A stretch of 5,561 bases of DNA from Symbiobacteriaceae bacterium (GTDB taxonomy: Bacteria > Bacillota > JAAYKD01 > WRDA01). A model generated the notes under the pieces. The model was given only the letters and a program-made list of their open reading frames with translations. It searched no databases and was not told where the DNA came from. Positions 1-5,417 of this stretch are shown here, one piece after another (within the stretch, counting starts at the first letter, position 1; each line of letters opens with the position of its first letter). The stretch is from positions 1 through 5,561 of the forward strand of contig WREE01000136.1 in the NCBI GenBank assembly GCA_009779515.1, read 5' to 3'. The translations under genes and the position numbers were made by a program.

Positions 1-1
1 G

Positions 2-30
2 AGAGGCTGAAGACTCTGTCTTCAGCTTCT
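2..30 (-). terminator. Probable operon terminator hairpin, cut by window edge
   Basis: A perfect 9-bp inverted repeat (GCTGAAGAC at 6-14, GTCTTCAGC at 18-26) with a 3-base loop starts four bases beyond the stop codon of the last minus-strand gene. Flanking bases 2-5 and 27-30 can extend the stem, with one weak or mismatched pair. The position and strength fit an intrinsic terminator for the three-gene minus-strand operon. The U-tract expected on the minus strand would lie left of base 1 and cannot be seen. On the plus strand the stem is followed by a modest T-rich stretch (TTCTTT), so it may work in both directions. Confidence 0.6.
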
Positions 31-1164
31 TTAGCGTAGCTCGTTAGCAGCCTGGATTAAACCCATAACCTCCCGTTGTGAGGGGTTAGCTAGCAGCAAG
101 GTGACTCCCCTGTCTATGGCACAGGCAGCAAAATAGGCATTTGTCCAGCCATGTACCAGGCGACTGCGACTGACTTGGGACACAGCGATCATCAGCGGTA
201 AAGCTACCTCACTATGCAGCAAGGTTATCGTGTCTAACGTTTCAGCTAAAACCAGAGGTGCTTCCGGCACCACCATGGTGGGGACTTCCATAACACAATC
301 GTTAGCTGTCAGCGAAGCTTCTTGGGCTTCCTTATAAAGAGCGCCAAGAGCTTCAGCAATAGCCTCCTTGCGGCGCGAGACCACCGGTTGGCAGCTGAGT
401 AGCGCTACCGCCAAGTGTTGGCGACAGAGGCGCAGGAGACGAGCACGCTGGGTGGCATCCTTTTGGCGACAAAGTACCAAGGGACGTCCCGGTAGTTGTG
501 GCAGCACCCACTCCAGGTAGTCGCAGCTTTCTGCTTCGAGAAAGATAGGTAGATCGGCATAACGGCTATAGATGGGGAGTGCCCACTCCCAAGTGGCATA
601 GCTATCGAGACCCTTCGCTTCACACCCCAGAGAAAGGATTTGGGCACCGTTACCCCTCTGCTCCACCAAAAGATCGGTTAACCTGGTAGCTTCCTGTTGG
701 GTCATTATTTCTTTGGCATTTAGGTGGTAGTTACCGTTGGCTAGCTCGCCAATTACTTGAGCCAAGTGGCTTTGAACCGGTACGGTATTACTGCCGCTCA
801 CCAGAGTTACCCCCTGGTCACGCTCACCTTGTTCCTCACCAGCAATGACAACCCCAGCCGCCTGGGCTAGAGTAGCTGCCACCTGGCGATCTACCTGGCT
901 AAGCTGAGGGTCGAGGATGAGGAGCGGACGAGGCGCCGCAGCAGCTAACCTTGGGTGAACTTCCTTTGACACTATCGCCACTAAGGCTGCTTTTAAAGCG
1001 CGTAAGGAAGAAAAATGCTGCAGGGTGAGCCTATGACCTTCCTGGGTCAGTTCGTTAATTATGGAGATAATATACCCAGTGTAATAATTTACTTCCGCTA
1101 AAAATTCGTCGGCAGCCCCATATAGAGGAAGCTGCCGTCGTTGGGTTACCCCGCTAAGGTTCAT
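31..1164 (-). CDS. Divergent MeTr-type pterin-binding-fold protein with extra N-terminal domain
   Basis: This encodes 377 residues from an ATG that overlaps the stop of the upstream gene (ATGA). A longer version from TTG at 1203 is possible but lacks a ribosome binding site. Residues about 137-377 align by eye along their whole length with methyltetrahydrofolate:corrinoid methyltransferases (AcsE/MeTr, and the folate domain of MetH). The shared landmarks are VIGELANG (137-144) for the GERING strand, GAQILSLG (173-180) for GAxxLDLN, the LPIFLEAES strand (205-213), and a C-terminal VSQVSRSR...NAYFAACAIDRG block (328-353). The residues matching Moorella MeTr Asp75, Asn96, Asp160 and Asn199 are Glu210, Leu231, Glu293 and Gln330, so usual pterin binding or methyl transfer is doubtful. 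Residues 1-136 are an extra region I do not recognise. There is no signal peptide or membrane segment, so it is probably cytoplasmic. Its coupling to the AbgB-like hydrolase suggests work on folate-related compounds, but this is inference. The fold call is fairly secure; the function is unknown. Confidence 0.72.
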   Translation of the reverse strand: MNLSGVTQRRQLPLYGAADEFLAEVNYYTGYIISIINELTQEGHRLTLQHFSSLRALKAALVAIVSKEVHPRLAAAAPRPLLILDPQLSQVDRQVAATLAQAAGVVIAGEEQGERDQGVTLVSGSNTVPVQSHLAQVIGELANGNYHLNAKEIMTQQEATRLTDLLVEQRGNGAQILSLGCEAKGLDSYATWEWALPIYSRYADLPIFLEAESCDYLEWVLPQLPGRPLVLCRQKDATQRARLLRLCRQHLAVALLSCQPVVSRRKEAIAEALGALYKEAQEASLTANDCVMEVPTMVVPEAPLVLAETLDTITLLHSEVALPLMIAVSQVSRSRLVHGWTNAYFAACAIDRGVTLLLANPSQREVMGLIQAANELR

Positions 1165-2603
1165 TTTACTTTCGATGGCTGGATACCAGGGGGAATGGGA
1201 CAAATGTAGCCGCTGGGTGCCGTCCGCTCCTCTAGCTCCTTTTGGGCTAATTGCAGAACATCCGGTTGCTGCAGAAGGTCCCAGCCGGTAGCAGCCATGG
1301 CTTTAGCAGCATAGAGCATAGCAGCATGGGCTTGGGATGCTTTACCCTGAGCCACCTGCTGCCAAGAGTGACCTGGAGTTCCCAGAGCCCAACAGGCAGT
1401 GTTGCACTGGACTGTAGGTACCAGCCAAGAGACATCGGAAACATCGGTGGAGCCATGACCAGTCCGTTCATGAGAGCAAATAGGTAGGACAAAGGTGTGA
1501 ACAGGAGCTTTATCCAGCTCAGCCAAGAGTTGCCGGCTTAGGGGGCCACCGTAGTTGTCCTGGAGCGATTTTTGCTTACCTGCCAACTCACCTGGAGTGA
1601 GAGTGCTCCGCATTTCATGGGCGAAAGCGATAATCTCGGCATCCGGAGCGGGAGGACTTATCTCTACCAGGTTTTGATGCATCAGTTTTTCTAGCACATG
1701 GTTGGGTATCAAGTTGGAACAAGCTTTATCGACGGTATATTCCATTTGGGTTTGGGTCATGAGAGCGGCACCCCGGGCGATGTCGATCACCCGTTCAAAG
1801 AGCTCCTTAACTTGGTCGTTTTTGGGAGCTCTTATTAAATAGAGCTGTTCGGCAAAGGGTTGCACCACATTGGGGCTCTTGCCTCCACCATCGATCATAG
1901 CGTAGTGGACTCGGGCATCGGGGATCATATGCTCGCGCATATAATTAACCCCTACATTCATCAGTTCCATAGCATCAAGAGCGGAGCGTCCCAAATGAGG
2001 TGCTCCCCCGGCATGAGAGGCTTTGCCGATAAAACGAAAGTAGACTTGGATATTTGCCAGACTGGAACCGGTAGAGACCGCATTCATATCTCCAGCGTGC
2101 CAGGTAATAGCCGCATCGAGACCGCTAAATACGCCTTCTCGGGCCATAAAAGCTTTGCCGGAGCCACCCTCTTCACCGGGACAGCCAAAATATTTAATGG
2201 TGCCCGGCAGGTTGTGAGCTACCAAATACTCCTTAAGAGCAACCGCAGCAGCTAAAGCTCCTACTCCTAAAAGCTGATGACCACAACCGTGTCCACAAGC
2301 ACCAGGAACGATAGCTTCTCGCTGAGCTGTACCTGCCACCTGGCTTAAGCCGGAGAGAGCGTCATACTCTCCCAAGTAACCAATGACCGGGCTGCCACTA
2401 CCGTAGCTCCCCACAAAAGCATAAGGAACGCCACCGACATTCTCACTAACGTCAAATCCGTTTGCGGTAAGTAAAGCTATCAACTGCGCTGCAGACTGTT
2501 CTTCCTCGAAGCGTAACTCAGCAAATCCCCAAATAGCGTCGCTGGCAGCAGTGTAACTGGCAGCTTTGTCCGTAATACTTTGGTAGAGCATCTCTTTGGA
2601 CAT
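1161..2603 (-). CDS. abgB: AbgB-like M20 metallopeptidase (p-aminobenzoyl-glutamate hydrolase family)
   Basis: This encodes 480 residues, close to E. coli AbgB (481), and matches it from end to end, including the C-terminal CPIPPGIQPSKVK (E. coli CPIPKNVTPSPLK). AbgB, with AbgA, splits the folate breakdown product p-aminobenzoyl-glutamate into p-aminobenzoate and glutamate in the cytoplasm. Visible landmarks are the GEYDALSG block (78-85), the metal-site CGH (107-109), catalytic/metal Glu144-Glu145 in CPGEEGGSGK, His169 in TWH, the lid-domain segment HAGGAPHLGRSALDA (197-211), GSTDVSDVSW (384-393) and His412 in GTPGHSW. The metal and catalytic residues therefore look intact. The ATG start has a good ribosome binding site (AAGGAGG, complement of 2611-2617) with 7-base spacing. 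It lies 29 bases after the exporter gene and overlaps the next gene as ATGA. No AbgA partner is visible here. Related M20D enzymes cleave other N-acyl amino acids, so the exact substrate is unproven. Confidence 0.85.
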   Translation of the reverse strand: MSKEMLYQSITDKAASYTAASDAIWGFAELRFEEEQSAAQLIALLTANGFDVSENVGGVPYAFVGSYGSGSPVIGYLGEYDALSGLSQVAGTAQREAIVPGACGHGCGHQLLGVGALAAAVALKEYLVAHNLPGTIKYFGCPGEEGGSGKAFMAREGVFSGLDAAITWHAGDMNAVSTGSSLANIQVYFRFIGKASHAGGAPHLGRSALDAMELMNVGVNYMREHMIPDARVHYAMIDGGGKSPNVVQPFAEQLYLIRAPKNDQVKELFERVIDIARGAALMTQTQMEYTVDKACSNLIPNHVLEKLMHQNLVEISPPAPDAEIIAFAHEMRSTLTPGELAGKQKSLQDNYGGPLSRQLLAELDKAPVHTFVLPICSHERTGHGSTDVSDVSWLVPTVQCNTACWALGTPGHSWQQVAQGKASQAHAAMLYAAKAMAATGWDLLQQPDVLQLAQKELEERTAPSGYICPIPPGIQPSKVK

Positions 2604-2632
2604 ACTAACCCCTCCTTAAATAAATATAAGTG

Positions 2633-4012
2633 TTACAAAACCCGCACTGTGTCCCAACTGAGTTTGCGGTAGCGCCAGATGGCTAAAGCCAAACGAACAA
2701 AGAGGTCGATGGTCATAGCATACCAGACCCCATGCACTCCCAGGTTCATCCCCCATTCGGCTCCCAGGATGAAAGAGAGAGGAATACGTAGTCCCCACAT
2801 ACCCACAGCGGCAATTATCATAGGTGCTTGCACATCCCCAGAGGAGCGCAAGGTGCCACTAATGATGCCGGTCACCAGAGAGGGAACCTGGGTAAAAGAC
2901 ATCAACCAGAGATAGTAAGCGCCCAGTTCGATGACATTTCTCTGGTCGGTTAAAACAGACATGAGTTGTATATTGCCAAATAGAAGCAGTAGGGAAGTAA
3001 AGCTGGAGAGGGTGATCCCCCAAGTTAGAATTTCCCGGAAGTAGCGTCTTGCCAGCTGGGGGTTTTGCGCACCCAGGCTGTGTCCGATTAAGGTGGTAGC
3101 AGCTACCCCGAAACCGGCGCCGGGCATATAAGATATACCCTCGGCCTGGAGTCCCAGGTTGTGTGCCGCTAGTGAGACAGTGCCAAAGGTTACCATTAAG
3201 CCCATCATAAGCATGGTTGCCATTTGCCAAAAAACCATTTCGGTGGAGGCGGGTATCCCAATCCGGAGAATACGAACTGCTTCCTGGCGGGAAAAAGTAA
3301 GAAAATCTTTCGGCCGAAGACCTATACCCCTGCTGGACGATATATAAATGAGAGCCAGGGAGGCTCCTATGCTCTGGCTGATAACTGCCGCCATCGCCGC
3401 TCCGTTTATACCATATGCCGGAAAACCTAAATTGCCATAAATGAGTATCCAACCAGAGATAGCATTGATAACATTAACACAAAAGGAGATGAGCATAGGA
3501 GTGCGGGTGTCTCCCATACCTCGAGCTACTCCTCCAATCACCTGCATAATGGCTACTAAAGGAAGGGTAAATAAAGCAATGGAGAGGTAACCCATGGAGA
3601 GAGATAGCAGCTCACCCGTAGCATTGAGCATGAGTAGGATAGGTCGAGCCAAGGAAAAAAGTGCCACCGTCATGAAAGCAATAAGTCCTACGGAAACAAT
3701 TAAGGCCTGCACGGCGGTGTTACGGGCTGCTTCTTTGTCTTTAGCACCTATGGCACGAGCAACCAGAACAGTGGTAGCGGTGGACACCCCGCCAAAGATA
3801 GCCCAAGCAAACTGGGTTATCCGCGAGCTGAGGGAGACTGCGCTCATGGCTAAATCTCCCAGGCGCCCCACCAAACCAGTAGAAACAAAGGAAACCAGTA
3901 ATTGGAGTACCGAGTCGGCTGTTACCGGCCAGACAATGGTTAGAATACGGCGTCTTAGCTCGCTTTGACTAATTTCTTCCGCCGCTATGGCGGCTTGTTC
4001 GTGTGTTTCCAC
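2633..4012 (-). CDS. MATE-family cation-coupled multidrug/metabolite efflux transporter
   Basis: This encodes 459 residues from GTG at 4012, a usual length for MATE exporters of the NorM/DinF group. These carry 12 membrane helices and export cationic or aromatic compounds using Na+ or H+. Long hydrophobic stretches cover the sequence from about residue 23 to 445. The two-fold pseudo-repeat of the family is visible: RGMGDTRTPM at 164-173 is echoed by LRSSGDVQAPM at 388-398, each at the matching point of its half. The early segment IVWPVTADSVLQLL and VGRLGDLAMSAVSL (48-61) are also typical. A start at GTG 4039 is open, but GTG at 4012 has AGGAGG seven bases upstream and is preferred. As first gene of the probable operon with the AbgB-like hydrolase and the pterin-fold protein, it may export a product or a toxic substrate of that pathway. 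The substrate cannot be read from sequence. Confidence 0.9.
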   Translation of the reverse strand: METHEQAAIAAEEISQSELRRRILTIVWPVTADSVLQLLVSFVSTGLVGRLGDLAMSAVSLSSRITQFAWAIFGGVSTATTVLVARAIGAKDKEAARNTAVQALIVSVGLIAFMTVALFSLARPILLMLNATGELLSLSMGYLSIALFTLPLVAIMQVIGGVARGMGDTRTPMLISFCVNVINAISGWILIYGNLGFPAYGINGAAMAAVISQSIGASLALIYISSSRGIGLRPKDFLTFSRQEAVRILRIGIPASTEMVFWQMATMLMMGLMVTFGTVSLAAHNLGLQAEGISYMPGAGFGVAATTLIGHSLGAQNPQLARRYFREILTWGITLSSFTSLLLLFGNIQLMSVLTDQRNVIELGAYYLWLMSFTQVPSLVTGIISGTLRSSGDVQAPMIIAAVGMWGLRIPLSFILGAEWGMNLGVHGVWYAMTIDLFVRLALAIWRYRKLSWDTVRVL

Positions 4013-4019
4013 TCCCGTG

Positions 4020-4025
4020 CCTCCT
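4020..4025 (-). promoter_or_regulatory. Ribosome binding site that sets the MATE start
   Basis: CCTCCT on the plus strand is AGGAGG on the minus strand, seven bases before GTG 4012. It lies inside the longer reading frame that opens at GTG 4039, so it favours the shorter protein. Confidence 0.8.
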
Positions 4026-4029
4026 GCTT

Positions 4030-4052
4030 GGCATCTCACTGGCTAAGATGCC
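4030..4052. terminator. Hairpin in exporter leader; terminator-like on the plus strand
   Basis: GGCATCT (4030-4036) and AGATGCC (4046-4052) form a perfect 7-bp stem with a 9-base loop. On the plus strand it is followed by TGTTTTTGTTTC, the layout of an intrinsic terminator for rightward transcription. On the minus strand the same stem sits in the 5' leader of the exporter mRNA, four bases before its AGGAGG, without a U-tract. There it could affect ribosome access. Which role is real cannot be told from sequence. Confidence 0.45.
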
Positions 4053-4168
4053 TGTTTTTGTTTCTATTCCTGCCAAAGGAGAGAAATTCCTTCCCTTATA
4101 TCCCCTGCGTCAAATGAAGGATTTAGCAAAATATCTGTGGAAGTATTTCCCGGAAAGGAGTGTTTCTC
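4053..4168. promoter_or_regulatory. Divergent intergenic region, promoters expected but not resolved
   Basis: This gene-free stretch separates the leftward exporter operon from the rightward glutaredoxin-like gene, so both promoters should lie here. On the minus strand there is a TTGACG hexamer (complement of 4108-4113) and a TATAAG (complement of 4095-4100), but they are only 7 bases apart and do not make a sigma-A promoter together. On the plus strand the AT-rich segment around 4121-4134 could hold a -10 box but has no matching -35. I see no riboswitch or operator I can name. The ribosome binding site of the next gene is GGAAAGGAG at 4152-4160. Confidence 0.4.
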
Positions 4169-4432
4169 GTGAAAAAAATTGTCGTATATGGTTCCCCTCT
4201 CTGACCCCAGTGTGGACCGGCTAAAGACTTCTTAACTGCGAATGGGGTAGACTTTAACTATGTGGATATCACTAGTTCTATGTCCAGCCTTCGCGAGTTT
4301 CTCAAATACCGGGATCACAACCCGGCTTTTGCAGAAGTCAAAGTCCGAGGCGCCGTGGGCGTCCCCTGCACCGTAATCAACGATGGTGAGAGTATCATCT
4401 TTGGCACACCGGAGCTATCTGCAGTCAAGTAA
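4169..4432 (+). CDS. Glutaredoxin-like selenoprotein with UxxC redox motif
   Basis: Starting at GTG 4169, with GGAAAGGAG eight bases upstream, the frame runs 88 codons to TAA. It is broken only by an in-frame TGA at 4202-4204 (codon 12). Reading that TGA as selenocysteine gives an 87-residue thioredoxin-fold protein that begins MKKIVVYGSPL, then U12-P-Q-C15. It also has a VGVPC segment (63-67) carrying the expected cis-proline (Pro66) and an extra Cys67, and a DITSSMSSLREFLKYRD stretch (33-49). This matches the small clostridial glutaredoxin-like proteins with GS-x-L-C-P-x-C, where the TGA stands exactly at the first catalytic Cys. Such Cys-to-Sec swaps in CxxC motifs are known in selenium-using anaerobes. 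The likely role is a cytoplasmic thiol/disulfide oxidoreductase; the partner is unknown. It lies 62 bases upstream of the glycyl-radical activase gene on the same strand. A nonsense-mutated pseudogene is the alternative, but the rest of the frame is clean. A standard gene caller would miss it. Confidence 0.82.
4202..4248 (+). promoter_or_regulatory. Candidate bacterial SECIS element at the UGA codon
   Basis: Bacterial SECIS elements are hairpins of about 40 bases that begin at or just after the UGA within the coding sequence. Here ACCCCA (4204-4209, starting with the A of the UGA) can pair with TGGGGT (4243-4248), a perfect 6-bp outer stem of the right span. Next to it, GT (4210-4211) could pair with AC (4235-4236) above a small bulge. 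I could not find a strong upper stem with the G-containing apical loop expected for SelB, so the element is plausible but not demonstrated. Confidence 0.4.
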
Positions 4433-4440
4433 CCGAAAAA

Positions 4441-4467
4441 AGGCGCTAACCCCTGTGGTCAGCGCCT
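4441..4467. terminator. Stem-loop between selenoprotein and activase genes
   Basis: AGGCGCT (4441-4447) and AGCGCCT (4461-4467) form a perfect 7-bp GC-rich stem. ACC/GGT (4449-4451 and 4457-4459) can add three pairs inside it after one mismatch. It starts nine bases after the selenoprotein stop. On the plus strand the 3' flank (CTGTCATAATTTGTT) is a poor U-tract, so it may act only as a partial terminator or mRNA-processing stem between the two genes. On the minus strand it is followed directly by six Ts, a good terminator for leftward transcription, although no leftward gene is seen upstream of it. Confidence 0.6.
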
Positions 4468-4494
4468 CTGTCATAATTTGTTAGAGGAGAAGCT

Positions 4495-5406
4495 ATGGAA
4501 GGTGTTATCTTTGATCTGCAGCGTTTTACCGTGCATGATGGTCCAGGGATTCGCAGCACGGTCTTTTTTCAAGGTTGCTCTTGTCGTTGCAGCTGGTGCC
4601 ACAATCCGGAGTCTCGGGATACCACCCCTCAATTGGAATACTACCCCTCCCGTTGTATCGGTTGCGGTGCGTGTTTACCGGTGTGTCTGTCAGGTGCTTT
4701 ACAAAAAAACACTGAAGGTTTAACCCTAAATCGCAACTATTGTATCTCCTGCGGCGCTTGTGCCCGAGAATGCTTTGCTGCAGCTTTGGTCATCAAAGGA
4801 ACCAAGGTAACAGTCCCCCAGCTGATGCCACGTCTTATGGCAGATGCACCCTACTATGAAACTTCCGGCGGAGGAGTTACGCTTTCAGGAGGAGAACCAC
4901 TTTTGCAGCAAGAGTTCGCTTTAGAACTTTTACAAGCCTGCAAAAGCAAAGGTCTTCATACTGTGTTGCAAACTGCCGGTAACTACCCCTGGGCTGCTCT
5001 GGAGCCGCTACTACCCTTTCTCGATATGATCATGTACGATCTCAAAGCTTGGGACCCAGCTATTTATCAGCACCACATTCGGGGAGACCGCACCCTTATC
5101 CTAGACAATCTGCAAAAACTCGACCGTCTCTATCAGGGAGAAATTGTCGTGAGAACTCCTTGTATCTCTCCTATCAACGACTCTGTAGCCGAAATTACTG
5201 CCATTGCCCAGTATGCCTCCACCTTAGACCACTTGCTCTATTATCAGCTAATTCCTTACCACCCCTTAGCTCAATCGAAGTACGATGCCTTGCGTGTGGA
5301 GTTCGCCTCCCACCTGGCAACCCCCACTCGGGAAGCTCTAGCAACCTTGGAAGAAGCCGCCCGCCATTATCTCCGGGTAATAAGCTACCATCATAAGGAA
5401 GAATAG
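4495..5406 (+). CDS. Glycyl radical enzyme activating protein (radical SAM, PflA/CutD-like)
   Basis: This encodes 303 residues, a normal length for activases of the larger class. These enzymes use S-adenosylmethionine and a 4Fe-4S cluster to place a stable glycyl radical on a partner enzyme under anaerobic conditions. The N-terminus shows the family hallmark FTVHDGPGIRSTVF, then the radical SAM motif C28-x3-C32-x2-C35 followed by HNPES. Two ferredoxin-type clusters follow (Cys54/57/60/64 and Cys83/86/89/93), the insert that separates this class from the small pyruvate formate-lyase activase. SGGGVTLSGGEPLLQ (124-138) is the SAM-binding GGE region, and YDLKAWD and the LIPYH segment are typical later blocks. 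The usual CPLRC is CSCRC, adding an extra Cys30. ATG 4495 has GAGGAG five bases upstream. The cut-off gene 11 bases downstream is its probable target. Which glycyl radical enzyme it serves cannot be read from the activase alone. Confidence 0.93.
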   Translation: MEGVIFDLQRFTVHDGPGIRSTVFFQGCSCRCSWCHNPESRDTTPQLEYYPSRCIGCGACLPVCLSGALQKNTEGLTLNRNYCISCGACARECFAAALVIKGTKVTVPQLMPRLMADAPYYETSGGGVTLSGGEPLLQQEFALELLQACKSKGLHTVLQTAGNYPWAALEPLLPFLDMIMYDLKAWDPAIYQHHIRGDRTLILDNLQKLDRLYQGEIVVRTPCISPINDSVAEITAIAQYASTLDHLLYYQLIPYHPLAQSKYDALRVEFASHLATPTREALATLEEAARHYLRVISYHHKEE

Positions 5407-5417
5407 GGAGATTGTTT

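Noticed and set aside
1165..1203. TTG start at 1203 for the pterin-fold protein, adding 13 residues
   Set aside because: No ribosome binding site precedes it. The ATG at 1164 makes the classic ATGA overlap with the upstream stop.
1860..2255. Plus-strand 131-codon open frame opposite the AbgB-like gene
   Set aside because: It is fully antisense to a strongly conserved hydrolase, with no ribosome binding site or recognisable protein features.
2859..3452. Minus-strand 197-codon open frame within the exporter gene
   Set aside because: It lies in a different frame of a clear MATE coding region, and the product is low in hydrophobic segments and unlike any family.
3594..3968. Plus-strand 124-codon open frame opposite the exporter
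   Set aside because: It is antisense to the exporter N-terminal half, with a composition typical of a shadow frame and no start signals.
3981..3994. GCCGC/GCGGC small hairpin near the exporter start
   Set aside because: It is a 5-bp stem that falls in Ala-rich codons and is easily explained by codon content.
4013..4039. GTG start at 4039 for the exporter, adding nine residues
   Set aside because: The AGGAGG site lies inside that extension and is ideally spaced for GTG at 4012.
4095..4113. TTGACG and TATAAG on the minus strand as an exporter promoter
   Set aside because: The two boxes are only 7 bases apart, far from the roughly 17 needed for a sigma-A promoter.
4003..4224. Plus-strand 73-codon open frame across the divergent region
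   Set aside because: It has no ribosome binding site and overlaps the start of the exporter on the other strand and the selenoprotein in another frame. Its product resembles nothing I recognise.
4169..4432. Glutaredoxin-like gene as a simple nonsense pseudogene
   Set aside because: The only stop is a TGA placed exactly on the catalytic Cys position. The rest of the frame, its start signals and its conserved residues are intact.
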